Shown here piece by piece: positions 16,840-24,945 of a stretch of DNA of 57,839 bases. This stretch comes from Actinotalea alkalitolerans (GTDB lineage: Bacteria; Actinomycetota; Actinomycetes; Actinomycetales; Cellulomonadaceae): contig NZ_JAMBPP010000021.1 of the NCBI RefSeq assembly GCF_023369855.1, forward strand, positions 1-57,839, written 5' to 3'. The first letter of the stretch is position 1. Each line of letters opens with the position of its first letter. The notes below the pieces were generated by a model. The model had not been told where the DNA came from, did not search any database, and saw nothing but the letters and a program-made list of their open reading frames with translations. Both the position numbers and the translations under genes were made by a program.

Positions 16840-17475
16840 TCAGCCGCCGGTCTTGCGCCGCTCGTGGAAGGCCAGGATCTGCAGCTCGGTGGCGAGGTCG
16901 ACCGACCGCACGTCGACCCCGTCCGGCACCTGCAGGACGAGCGGGACGAAGGTGAGGATCCCGGTCACACCGCTCGCGACCAGCCGGTCGCACAGCTCCT
17001 GGGCGACCGGTGCCGGGGTCGCGAGCACCGCGATCTGCGCCCTCTCGCGCGCGACGATCTGCTCGAGACCCTCGGCCGGCTCGACCACCAGGTTCGCGAC
17101 GGAGGTCCCGACGACCGCGGCATCGGCGTCGACCAGCGCGGCCACGCGGAACCCCTGCCCGGCCCCGGCGACGTAGTTGGCCAGGGCGTGCCCCAGGTTC
17201 CCGATCCCGACGATCACCACGGCGAGGTCTCCGGTCAGCCCCAGGGCGGCCGTGACCTGGGTGTGCAGGTGGGCGACGTCGTACCCGACCCCACGCACCC
17301 CGTGCGACCCCAGGAAGGACAGGTCACGTCGCAGCTGGGCCGACCCGACGCCGGCGTGCTCGGCGAGCTCCCCCGAGGAGGTCGTGGTCACCCCCGACCC
17401 GGCGAGCGCCTCGAGTGCGCGCAGGTAGATCGGGAGTCGCGCGACCGTCGAGGCGGGGACCGCCCGTGCACTCAC
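16840..17475 (-). CDS. rex: Redox-sensing transcriptional repressor Rex
   Basis: A repressor that binds DNA when NAD+ is high and is released by NADH, controlling respiratory and fermentation genes. The 211 residues have an N-terminal winged helix (RLPIYLRALEAL and SSGELAEHAGVGSAQLRRDL, with SHGVRGVGYDV) and a Rossmann domain with VGIGNLGHAL (89-98). The GTG at 17473-17475 overlaps the glutaredoxin stop (GTGA). The long upstream open frame is a shadow of that gene. No classic Rex operator (TTGTGAA-N4-TTCACAA) was found nearby, so its targets probably lie elsewhere. Confidence 0.93.
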   Translation of the reverse strand: MSARAVPASTVARLPIYLRALEALAGSGVTTTSSGELAEHAGVGSAQLRRDLSFLGSHGVRGVGYDVAHLHTQVTAALGLTGDLAVVIVGIGNLGHALANYVAGAGQGFRVAALVDADAAVVGTSVANLVVEPAEGLEQIVARERAQIAVLATPAPVAQELCDRLVASGVTGILTFVPLVLQVPDGVDVRSVDLATELQILAFHERRKTGG

Positions 17476-17750
17476 CTGCGACCCCGTCCGTCCTGCAGGG
17501 CTCGGTGCAGCCGCGCCGCATCCACCCGCCAGAACCCCTGGGGCACCCCGTCGACGGTGACCACGGGCACCTTCTCGCCGTACTCCTCGACCAGGGTCGC
17601 GGTCTGCGGACCGGCGTCCTGGATGTCGACCTCCGCCCAGGACTCCCCCGCCTCGGCGGCGACCTGCTCGACGACCACCCGCGCGTCCTCGCACAGGTGA
17701 CACCCCGCACGGACGTAGAGCACCAGGCGGTCCGGATCCTGTGCGCTCAT
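17472..17750 (-). CDS. Glutaredoxin-like small redox protein
   Basis: A 92-residue thioredoxin-fold protein with redox motif RAGCHLCEDAR (Cys17 and Cys20) and the cis-Pro segment KVPVVTVDG. It resembles the glutaredoxin 2/DUF836 group found beside SerB-type phosphatases in actinobacteria. The reductant is unknown; mycothiol would be the usual thiol in these bacteria. The start ATG follows TAGGGT by 6 nt (box at 17757-17762), hence probably leaderless. It is translationally coupled to rex, which fits a joint role in redox control. Confidence 0.88.
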   Translation of the reverse strand: MSAQDPDRLVLYVRAGCHLCEDARVVVEQVAAEAGESWAEVDIQDAGPQTATLVEEYGEKVPVVTVDGVPQGFWRVDAARLHRALQDGRGRR

Positions 17751-17756
17751 GGGTCA

Positions 17757-17779
17757 ACCCTAGAACGCCTGGTTACAGT
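17757..17779. promoter_or_regulatory. Divergent leaderless promoters of grx-rex and the HAD gene
   Basis: Within the 35-bp gap, TAGGGT (minus strand, 17757-17762) serves the glutaredoxin gene and TACAGT (plus strand, 17774-17779) serves the phosphatase gene. Each is 6 nt from its start codon, so the two promoters face away from each other with overlapping upstream elements. Confidence 0.6.
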
Positions 17780-17785
17780 GACCGT

Positions 17786-18700
17786 GTGGCCCAGCAGAGA
17801 CACCCTGCCGTCGGCACCTCCGACGAAGCCCCCCAGGACGCGGCCCGAGCCGTGGTCGAGGAGGCCGCACGGTCGAACCCGGCGGTCCCGGCCCCCGAGG
17901 ACCCGACCCCGCCTCCCCCCGCCGAGACCACCGCGACAGCCGCCTTCTTCGACCTGGACAACACGATCATCCGCGGAGCAGCCGCGTTCCACCTGGCCAT
18001 CGGGCTGCGCCGCCGCCGCTTCTTCGGCACCTGGGACCTGATGAGCTTCGGCTTCCACCAGGCCCGCTACCTGGCGTTCGGCGAGAACATGCAGCAGATC
18101 AAGCAGGTCAGGTCGCGGGCGCTCTCGATCGTCGCGGGACGCTCGGTCGCAGAGATCGCGGCCATCGGCGAGGAGGTCTGGGACGAGGTCCTCTCGCTCC
18201 GTGTCTTCCCCGGCACCCAGGCCCTGCTCAGCGACCACCTCGAGGCCGGCCACCAGGTGTGGATCATCACCGCGAGCCCGGTCGAGATCGGCGAGCTCAT
18301 CGGTCGGCGTCTCGGCGTGACCGGGGCGCTCGGGACGGTGGCCGAGCACCAGGACGGCTTCTACACCGGGGCGCTGGTCGGTGACATGCTGCACGGACGC
18401 GCGAAGGCCGCCGCCGCCGCCGAGCTCGCCGAGCGGCAGGGCCTGCGGCTCGAGGACTGCTACGCCTACGGGGACTCGATCAACGACGTGCCGATCCTCT
18501 CCTCGGTCGGGCACCCCGTGGCCATCAACCCCGACGTCCGGCTGCGCCGCCACGCCCACGCCGTCGGCTGGCCGGTCCGCGAGTTCCGCGGTCGCCGGCG
18601 CCGGGCGGCACGCAGCGGCGCCCAGGCCGCCAGCTGGGCCGGAGCCGTGTGGGCCGCGGGTCTGGTGCTGCGCGCCGCACGACGCGCCCTGCGCGGCTGA
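17786..18700 (+). CDS. HAD-IB family hydrolase (SerB1/CicA-like)
   Basis: A 304-residue HAD phosphatase with the nucleophile motif FFDLDNTII (Asp56 and Asp58), motif II in IITASP, and motif III/IV in YAYGDSINDVPIL. Residues 1-50 are an Ala/Pro-rich extension, and the C-terminal 40 residues are very Arg-rich, ending in a short hydrophobic/basic tail. Such proteins are annotated as phosphoserine phosphatase-like (SerB1 in Mycobacterium), but the substrate may be a phospholipid headgroup or another monophosphate. The GTG at 17786 is preceded by TACAGT-N6. Confidence 0.88.
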   Translation: MAQQRHPAVGTSDEAPQDAARAVVEEAARSNPAVPAPEDPTPPPPAETTATAAFFDLDNTIIRGAAAFHLAIGLRRRRFFGTWDLMSFGFHQARYLAFGENMQQIKQVRSRALSIVAGRSVAEIAAIGEEVWDEVLSLRVFPGTQALLSDHLEAGHQVWIITASPVEIGELIGRRLGVTGALGTVAEHQDGFYTGALVGDMLHGRAKAAAAAELAERQGLRLEDCYAYGDSINDVPILSSVGHPVAINPDVRLRRHAHAVGWPVREFRGRRRRAARSGAQAASWAGAVWAAGLVLRAARRALRG

Positions 18701-18714
18701 CCCCGGGCGTCACG

Positions 18715-18744
18715 GCACCTGCACCTGCACCTGCACCTGCACCC
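18715..18744 (+). repeat. Hexanucleotide tandem repeat (GCACCT)4-GCACCC
   Basis: Four exact copies of GCACCT followed by one GCACCC lie in the 56-bp gap between the convergent HAD and GH43 genes. The repeat has no pairing partner nearby, so it is not an obvious terminator. Confidence 0.85.
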
Positions 18745-18756
18745 GACGAGAAGACG

Positions 18757-19821
18757 TCAGCCGGCCCGAGCGACCGGCCACCCGTCGACCCACGCGAGCT
18801 CGTGGATCGCGAGCTGGAAGCCCCCACCCAGCCGCTCGTCGTAGTAGTGGAACGCCAGGTGGTCAGCGGAGACGGACTGCCCCCCGGGGCCGACCATCGG
18901 ACCGTCGGACTCGAGCAGCACGGTCCCCCCGCCCTCGAGCATCGGGACGCCGTCGCGGTCCAGGTACGGGCCGGTCACCTCCTCGGCGCGCCCCACGGCG
19001 ATCCGGTAGGTGCTCATCAGCCCCTGGCAGCACGAGTCGAACGAGACGAAGAGGTAGTACCGGCCCTCGTGCGGCACCACGAACGCCGCCTCGACGGCGT
19101 TCGGCGGCTCGCCCCGGTCGGCGATGCGCAACGGCTCGGCCGCGAGGTCCGCCCGCAGCCCGTCCGGCCAGGACAGCTCGACCATCCGGATGCCGCTCCA
19201 GAACGACCCGAAGGCCATCCACGGCGTCCCGTCGGCGTCCACGACGATGCCGGGGTCGATCGCGTTGAAGTCGTCGCCCGAGGTCGACGCGAGGACCTCG
19301 CCCCGGTCGACCCATCCGTAGTCCGGGTCGTCGGGGTCCAGGGTCGTGCCGGTGTGCAGCCCGATCACCGAGGTGTTGCTGCCGAAGGTCGAGGCGGACC
19401 AGTAGACGTAGTAGACGCCGTCGTGCAGGTAGACCTCGGGAGCCCAGTAGTTCTTGACCCCGCGCACCCTGTCGGCCACCCAGGCCGGCTCGTCGTCGGA
19501 CTCCCAGAGGGTGCCGGCCACCGTCCACTCGCGACCGTCCGGAGACGTCCGCACCTGGGGGCTGCCGCCCGCGACCCGCTCGTCCCCGGTCGAGACCACG
19601 ACCCACGGGGCGCCGTCCTGCCCGACCACCAGGGCGGGGTCGTGCACCGCGAGGTCACCGCTGAGCGTCAGGGCCGTCGCGGTCGGCGTGCGGGGCAGCA
19701 GCGCCACCACCAGCGCGACCACGAGCCCGACCACGACCACGGCCGACCCCGCGACCCGGAGCACCCGCCCGCGGCCCCCGCCCTGGCGAGGCCCGGCCGT
19801 ACCCTGCGGTGCGGCCGTCAC
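18757..19821 (-). CDS. Membrane-anchored GH43 arabinanase-like hydrolase
   Basis: A five-bladed beta-propeller glycoside hydrolase expected to cut alpha-1,5-arabinan or arabinose side chains outside the cell. The 354 residues have a short basic cytoplasmic start, one membrane anchor (about 20-43) and the GH43 triad: base Asp61 (AVHDPAL), pKa-tuning Asp189 (NAIDPGI) and acid Glu244 (NAVEAAF). NYWAPEVY is also typical. The GTG start overlaps the GH51 stop (GTGA). There is no lipobox or cleavage site, so it is probably tethered. Endo-arabinanase versus arabinofuranosidase cannot be decided from sequence alone. Confidence 0.87.
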   Translation of the reverse strand: MTAAPQGTAGPRQGGGRGRVLRVAGSAVVVVGLVVALVVALLPRTPTATALTLSGDLAVHDPALVVGQDGAPWVVVSTGDERVAGGSPQVRTSPDGREWTVAGTLWESDDEPAWVADRVRGVKNYWAPEVYLHDGVYYVYWSASTFGSNTSVIGLHTGTTLDPDDPDYGWVDRGEVLASTSGDDFNAIDPGIVVDADGTPWMAFGSFWSGIRMVELSWPDGLRADLAAEPLRIADRGEPPNAVEAAFVVPHEGRYYLFVSFDSCCQGLMSTYRIAVGRAEEVTGPYLDRDGVPMLEGGGTVLLESDGPMVGPGGQSVSADHLAFHYYDERLGGGFQLAIHELAWVDGWPVARAG

Positions 19822-21329
19822 GGCCGGGTCGAGAGCCGGACCATCGACCACGAGACCGGGGGCAGCTCGACCCGCACCACACCGTCCTGGCAGGTCGCGG
19901 TGTCGTTGGGCTGCGGCACCAGGGTCCCGTCGTCGTCGACCGTTGCCCGCGCGTAGGGGTCGGGGTTGGCCAGGGTCAGGGCCTCGACCACGGCCGGCGA
20001 GCGCAGCGCCCGCACGTCGACCTCCACGACGACCGGATCGCTCAGCGACCGGTTGACCGCGAAGAGGGCCACCGCACCGGACTCCGGGTCGTGGGTCGCG
20101 ACCGCGTCCACCAGGGGCGTCTGCCCGTAGGTCTTCGTCTCGTGGCTCGGGGTCGAGAGCTCGACCCGAAGGACCTGCCCGACGGCGTGACGCGAGGTCA
20201 GCGCGAACGGGTGGTAGGTCGTCTGCTTCCAGATCCGCCCGCCGGGCTCGGTCATGATCGGCGCGATCACGTTGACCAGCTGCGCCAGGCTCGCTGAGCG
20301 CACCCGGTCGCTGTGCCGCAGCAGGGAGATGAGCAGGTTGCCCACGACCACCGCGTCGGCGACGTTGTAGTGGTCCTCGAGCAGCACCGGTGCCACCGGC
20401 CAGCTGTCCCGCGGGGGGACCGACGGGGTGGCGTTCTGGTACCAGACGTTCCACTCGTCGAAGGAGATGCTGATCCGCTTGTCGGAGCGTTTGACCGCCC
20501 GCACCGCGTCAGCGGTCGCCACGACGTCCTCGATGAAGGCGTCCATGTTGATCGCCGACCCGAGGAAGCTGGCCAGGTCGCCGTCCTCCTCGAAGTAGTA
20601 GGCGTGGGCCGAGATGTAGTCCACGAACTCGTAGGTCTCGGTCAGCACCGTGGCCTCCCACTCCCCGAAGGTCGGCATCGCCGAGCTCGAGCTGCCGCAC
20701 GCGACGAGCTCGAGGTCCGGGTCGACCATCCGCATCGCGCGGGCCGTCTCGGCAGCCACCCGGCCGTACTCCTGCGCGGTCTTGTGGCCGATCTGCCAGG
20801 GTCCGTCCATCTCGTTGCCCAGGCACCACATCCGGATGCCGTGCGGGTCCTTGGTGCCGTTCGTCCGGCGCAGGTCGGAGAAGTGCGTCCCCTGCTCGAT
20901 GTTGCAGTACTCGAGCAGGTCCAGGGCCTCCTGGACACCGCGGGTGCCGAGGTTGACGGCCATCATCGGCTCGACGCCGGCCTTGGCGCACCACCGCATG
21001 AACTCGTCGACCCCCACGGTGTTCGGCTCGGTGCTGTGCCAGGCGAGGTCGAGCCGGGAGGGCCGCTGCTCGACCGGGCCGGTGCCGTCCTCCCAGCGGT
21101 AGCCCGAGACGAAGTTGCCGCCGGGGTAGCGCACCGTGCTGATGCCGAGCTCACCGACCAGCTCGATGACGTCCTTGCGGAAGCCGTCCTCGTCCGCCGT
21201 GGGGTGCCCGGGGTCGTGGATCCCGGTGTAGACGCACCGGCCGAGATGCTCGACGAAGGTGCCGAAGGTTCGACGTCGGACCGGGGAGACCGTGAACGAG
21301 GGGTCGATGGTCAGGGAGGCGTGCAGCAT
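19818..21329 (-). CDS. Alpha-L-arabinofuranosidase, GH51
   Basis: A retaining arabinofuranosidase that releases L-arabinose from imported arabino-oligosaccharides. The 503 residues lack a signal peptide, so it is cytosolic. The acid/base is Glu173 in CLGNEMDGPW and the nucleophile is Glu292 in ISFDEWNVWY; RYPGGNFVSGYRWEDG is the classic N-terminal GH51 segment. The C-terminal beta-sandwich ends in PPVSWSMVRL. The ATG has TAGGAGCG upstream. It is coupled to the downstream GH43 gene by a 4-nt overlap and lies 101 nt behind the transporter genes on the same strand. Confidence 0.95.
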   Translation of the reverse strand: MLHASLTIDPSFTVSPVRRRTFGTFVEHLGRCVYTGIHDPGHPTADEDGFRKDVIELVGELGISTVRYPGGNFVSGYRWEDGTGPVEQRPSRLDLAWHSTEPNTVGVDEFMRWCAKAGVEPMMAVNLGTRGVQEALDLLEYCNIEQGTHFSDLRRTNGTKDPHGIRMWCLGNEMDGPWQIGHKTAQEYGRVAAETARAMRMVDPDLELVACGSSSSAMPTFGEWEATVLTETYEFVDYISAHAYYFEEDGDLASFLGSAINMDAFIEDVVATADAVRAVKRSDKRISISFDEWNVWYQNATPSVPPRDSWPVAPVLLEDHYNVADAVVVGNLLISLLRHSDRVRSASLAQLVNVIAPIMTEPGGRIWKQTTYHPFALTSRHAVGQVLRVELSTPSHETKTYGQTPLVDAVATHDPESGAVALFAVNRSLSDPVVVEVDVRALRSPAVVEALTLANPDPYARATVDDDGTLVPQPNDTATCQDGVVRVELPPVSWSMVRLSTRP

Positions 21330-21430
21330 GGACGATCGCTCCTAGCGAGGGAGGAGGGTGGGACGAGGGACCGGCGTCGGGCCGGGTGGGGCGGCGCCGC
21401 AGAGCGGCGGGTGGCGGGCGGGGCCGGCGG

Positions 21431-22369
21431 CTACTTGAGGCTGCCGAGGGACAGACCGCCCTGCCAGTACCGCTGAAGGAGCAGGAAGGACAGCACCAGC
21501 GGGAGCACCGAGACGAAGGCACCCGTGGTGATCAGGTTCCAGACCTGCTCGCCGCCGGCCCCGGCGTTGGACAGCGCCTGCCAGTTGTTGAGCCCGACCG
21601 TGACCGGGAGCAGCCGCGGGTTCTGCAGCATCGCCAGCGGCAGGAAGAAGTTGTTCCAGGTCGCGACGACCGAGAGCAGCAGCACCGTGACGATGGCAGG
21701 CCGCAGCAGCGGCAGGGCGACCTGGAAGAACAGCCGCACCTCTCCCGCGCCGTCGACCCGGCCCGCGTCGAGCAGCTCGTCGGGCACGGCGTCCTGGGTG
21801 TACACGCGGATCAGGTACACCCCCAGCGGGCTGAGCAGCGAGGGCAGGATGACCGCCCACACGGTGTTGACCAGACCGAAGCGGCTCAGCAGCACGAAGG
21901 TCGGGATGACCAGGGCGGTGAGCGGCACCATGACGGCCCCGAGCAGCATCGCGAACGCCGCGGTGCGCCCCTTGAAGCGGTACTTGGCGAAGCCGTAGCC
22001 CGCCAGGACCGCCAGGATCGTGGCCCCCACGCCGCCGCTGAGGGCGTACATGAACGAGTTCCGGAACCAGATCCAGTAGATGCCGCCCTGGTGGGTGCCC
22101 AGCCCGCGCAGGTTGTCCATGAAGGACAGCTCGTCGTCGAACCAGAGCGGACCGCCCGACCCCACGAAGAGCCCCGAGTTGCTCTTGGTGCTGGCCACGA
22201 AGAGCCACCACAGCGGCAGGATGAAGTAGATCGCCAGGATCAGCAGGAAGATGTGCGACCACACCCGTCGCGAGCCCGGCCCGCGGGCGGCGGGGACACG
22301 CCGTCGGGTGCGGGCCGTCAGGTCCTGGGGCGGGGCGCCCGCAGCGCCGCCGCTGGTCTGCACGCTCAT
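21431..22369 (-). CDS. Carbohydrate ABC transporter permease, MalG-type
   Basis: The second inner-membrane subunit of an oligosaccharide importer. The 312 residues have a polar N-terminus (1-38) and six membrane segments; the EAA-loop that docks the ATPase reads ELLDAGRVDGAGEVRLFFQVALP-like around 215-235. The ATG shares a base with the stop of the other permease (TGATG). Position between the binding protein and GH51 points to arabino-oligosaccharides as substrate. Confidence 0.92.
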   Translation of the reverse strand: MSVQTSGGAAGAPPQDLTARTRRRVPAARGPGSRRVWSHIFLLILAIYFILPLWWLFVASTKSNSGLFVGSGGPLWFDDELSFMDNLRGLGTHQGGIYWIWFRNSFMYALSGGVGATILAVLAGYGFAKYRFKGRTAAFAMLLGAVMVPLTALVIPTFVLLSRFGLVNTVWAVILPSLLSPLGVYLIRVYTQDAVPDELLDAGRVDGAGEVRLFFQVALPLLRPAIVTVLLLSVVATWNNFFLPLAMLQNPRLLPVTVGLNNWQALSNAGAGGEQVWNLITTGAFVSVLPLVLSFLLLQRYWQGGLSLGSLK

Positions 22370-23322
22370 CACTTGAGTCCGCTCTGCTTGCGGGTCAGGA
22401 ACAGGAAGATGTAGGAGCCGATGAACACCACGACCCCCAGGGCGAAGGCGATCGTCGAGGCGTAGTTGAACTGGCTGTAGGCGAAGGCCAGGGAGAACGC
22501 GTACATGTTCGGGGTGTACGCCACGGGGATGGCGCCCTGCGCGACCCCGCGCAGCACCTGCGGCTCGGTGAAGAACTGCAGCGTCCCGATGAGGGAGAAG
22601 ATCACCACCATGACCATGGCCGAGGAGATCATCGGCACCTTGATCCGCAGGGCGACCTGGAGGCCGTTGGCCCCGTCGATGCGTGCCGCCTCGTAGATCG
22701 AGGTGTCGATGCCGCGCAGCGCCGCGAAGATGATGATCATGTAGTAGCCCGACCACTGCCAGGTCACGATGTTGACCAGGCTGCCGAAGATCAGGCTCTG
22801 GCTCAGGAAGTTCGGGGCGGTGGCCCCGAAGAGGCCGAAGATGTCCGACGCCGGGCCGAACCGCGGGCTGTAGAGGAAGCCCCACATGAGCGCGCCGATC
22901 ATCCCCGGGATCGCGTACGGGATGAAGATCATCAGCCGCGACATCTTGGCCAGCCGGGTCGCCAGGGTGTCCAGGACGAGCGCCGCGATGAGCGCGATGG
23001 TGATCTGGATCGGCACCATGACGAGCACGAACGCACCGACCCTGCGCAGCCCGGACAGGAAGATCGGGTCGGTGAAGGCCTTCGCGTAGTTCTCCAGGCC
23101 GCTGAACCGTTCACCGGTCGCCAGGGTCTTGGTGTGCAGGCTCATCCAGAACGCGTAGACCAGGGGGGCGATCAGGAAGGTCACGAAGATGAGGGCGAAC
23201 GGGCCGATGAACAGGTAGCCCCAGCGCTGGCGGTGGCTGTCCATCGACCGGGGGTGCCGGGCGGTCCGGCCCGAGGGTGGTGCCGACGAGCCCGTCGGCG
23301 TGGTGACCGTCTCAGTGGCCAT
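22369..23322 (-). CDS. Carbohydrate ABC transporter permease, MalF-type
   Basis: The first inner-membrane subunit of the same importer. In 317 residues, a Thr/Ser/Pro-rich start (1-30) is followed by six membrane segments. The EAA loop is YEAARIDGANGLQVALRIKVP, cut here as EAARIDGANG (about 210-220). It is separated from the binding-protein gene by 81 nt that contain a strong 15-bp hairpin, and is fused tightly to the next permease gene. No ATPase gene lies in the cluster, as is usual where a shared MsiK-type ATPase serves several sugar importers. Confidence 0.92.
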   Translation of the reverse strand: MATETVTTPTGSSAPPSGRTARHPRSMDSHRQRWGYLFIGPFALIFVTFLIAPLVYAFWMSLHTKTLATGERFSGLENYAKAFTDPIFLSGLRRVGAFVLVMVPIQITIALIAALVLDTLATRLAKMSRLMIFIPYAIPGMIGALMWGFLYSPRFGPASDIFGLFGATAPNFLSQSLIFGSLVNIVTWQWSGYYMIIIFAALRGIDTSIYEAARIDGANGLQVALRIKVPMISSAMVMVVIFSLIGTLQFFTEPQVLRGVAQGAIPVAYTPNMYAFSLAFAYSQFNYASTIAFALGVVVFIGSYIFLFLTRKQSGLK

Positions 23323-23352
23323 GAGTCTCTCCAGGGTGCTCAGGGGAGCCGG

Positions 23353-23398
23353 GGTCGCCGACCGGTCGTGGCGCGTGGCCCGTGACCGGTCGGCGACC
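23353..23398 (-). promoter_or_regulatory. Intercistronic hairpin after the binding-protein gene
   Basis: Perfect 15-bp arms (23353-23367 and 23384-23398) enclose a 16-nt loop, starting only 5 nt after the binding-protein stop. It probably protects the upstream mRNA or partly terminates transcription, so that the binding protein is made in excess over the permeases. Confidence 0.75.
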
Positions 23399-23403
23399 GG
23401 CGG

Positions 23404-24774
23404 TCACTCGGTGACGGTGAAGCCCTGCTCGTTCGCGTACTGGACGAGTGCGGCCTGGAGGTCGTCCATGACCTGCCCGGCGTCACGCTCACCCTCGACC
23501 ATCGAGAAGATCATCTCGGTCTGCTGGTCGTAGGCGTAGTTCTGGAAGGGGCTGAAGGTGAAGCCCTCGTACGCCGCGGCGGCCGGGAGGAACACCTCCT
23601 TCTGGATCTGCTGGCCGTCGAAGAACGGGTACTCCAGGTCGGCGAAGTAGTCCGTCTCCAGGATCGGGCGCCACAGCGGGAACAGCGCTCCCTCCTCGAT
23701 GCCGATCTTCCAGGCCTCCTCGGTGCCGAAGACCTCCATCGCGACCCGGGCGGCGAGCTCGGGCTGGGAGGACTGGCTGGTCACGGCGAAGGTCGAGCCG
23801 CCCCAGTTGATCTGGACGGGGTTCTCGACGTCCCACTGGGGGATCGGCGCGGCGCGCCAGACGGCGTCCTCGTCCGCGTCGGAGAGCCCGCCCAGGTAGC
23901 CCGGGCCCCATGCGGCGGCGATGTAGACCGCGTAGCTGCCGTCGACGAGCTTGGTGTTGTAGTCGGTGGTGAAGGCGTCGTCGGTCGCGACCAGGTCCTG
24001 CTCGACGAGCTCCTGCCAGTAGGCGAGGACCTCCTTGGCGTCGTCGGTCGCCACATTGACGCCGATGTCGGTGGGTGCGCCGGCGTCGTAGGTGAAGGGC
24101 TCCCACCCGGCCTGGGCGAAGAGCGCGGTGTTCAGCGCCCGCCCGTTGGTCGGGAAGTCGGTGATGTGGCCGTCGTAGCCCGCGTCGCGGAGCTGCTGCG
24201 CAGCGAGGGCGAAGTCCGCCCAGGTGGTCGGCACCTCGACGCCGAACTCCTCGAAGATGTCCTCGCGGTAGAGCATGCCCATCGGGCCGCCGTCGACCGG
24301 GACCGCGTAGACCGCGTCCCCGCTCGAGACGTCGCTCCATGCGCCCTCGGAGTAGTCGTCCTGGATGTCGGCCGCTCCGTAGGGGGCCAGGTCCACGAGG
24401 GCGTCACGGATGGTGAAGCTCTGCAGCACCTCGGCCTCGAGCATGATGACGTCGGGGGCGCCCGTGCCGGCCTCGATCGCGGTCGAGAACCGGGTGTACT
24501 GGTCGTTGCCCTGACCGGCGTTCGTCCAGCAGATCTGGACGTCGTCGTGGGTCTCGTTGAACTGGTCGACGACCTGCTCGAAGGCCGGGTACCAGGCCCA
24601 GACGGTGACCTGGGTGGCCTCGTCGTTGAGGATCGAGTTGGTGCACGACTCGCCCTCGGCGGGGGTGGTGCCGCCCCCGCCGTCCGAGCACGCACCGAGC
24701 CCGGCCACGAGGACCATCGCTCCCAGTCCGGCCGTCGGCACGCGCCAACGGCCCAAGCTCCGATTGCCCTGCAT
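23404..24774 (-). CDS. Extracellular sugar-binding lipoprotein of ABC importer
   Basis: A family 1 solute-binding protein that captures the sugar outside the membrane. The 456 residues begin with a signal and lipobox (VLVAGLGAC, Cys29). The mature protein has the usual features: VTVWAWYPAFEQVVDQFNE, GTGAPDVIMLE, YAVPVDGGPMGMLYR and AAAWGPGYLGG, with many exposed Trp/Tyr for sugar stacking. The ATG is preceded by AAGGAGGATTCGC. It is the first gene of the unit SBP-permease-permease-GH51-GH43. Operators for the adjacent LacI regulator lie in its promoter. Confidence 0.93.
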   Translation of the reverse strand: MQGNRSLGRWRVPTAGLGAMVLVAGLGACSDGGGGTTPAEGESCTNSILNDEATQVTVWAWYPAFEQVVDQFNETHDDVQICWTNAGQGNDQYTRFSTAIEAGTGAPDVIMLEAEVLQSFTIRDALVDLAPYGAADIQDDYSEGAWSDVSSGDAVYAVPVDGGPMGMLYREDIFEEFGVEVPTTWADFALAAQQLRDAGYDGHITDFPTNGRALNTALFAQAGWEPFTYDAGAPTDIGVNVATDDAKEVLAYWQELVEQDLVATDDAFTTDYNTKLVDGSYAVYIAAAWGPGYLGGLSDADEDAVWRAAPIPQWDVENPVQINWGGSTFAVTSQSSQPELAARVAMEVFGTEEAWKIGIEEGALFPLWRPILETDYFADLEYPFFDGQQIQKEVFLPAAAAYEGFTFSPFQNYAYDQQTEMIFSMVEGERDAGQVMDDLQAALVQYANEQGFTVTE

Positions 24775-24845
24775 GCGAATCCTCCTTGATCCGACCGGAG
24801 GCGCGTCGCCGTCCGGGGCTTGCACGAGCCGCCGCTCCGGCGTCT

Positions 24846-24894
24846 CTACATCGTTGTATACGGAACAATGCATCGTTGTAGACACATCCGTCAA
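24846..24894 (-). promoter_or_regulatory. Promoter and two LacI operator copies of the arabinan operon
   Basis: On the minus strand TTGACG (24889-24894) and CATTGT (24865-24870) form -35 and -10 with an 18-bp spacer. Two imperfect copies of the palindrome CTACATCGATGTAG lie at 24868-24881 (11 of 14) between the boxes and at 24846-24859 (12 of 14) downstream of the -10. Their centres are 22 bp apart, about two helical turns. Binding would block RNA polymerase. Confidence 0.75.
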
Positions 24895-24945
24895 GTGGTC
24901 CGCATCACAGTTCTGCAACGATGGAGACGCCCCGCCCCCGCGACG

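Noticed and set aside
17476-17757. Longer N-terminus for Rex (start near 17757)
   Set aside because: The extension is out-of-frame glutaredoxin sequence; Rex starts at the GTGA overlap.
18715-18744. CRISPR-like repeat
   Set aside because: The units are contiguous hexamers without spacers.
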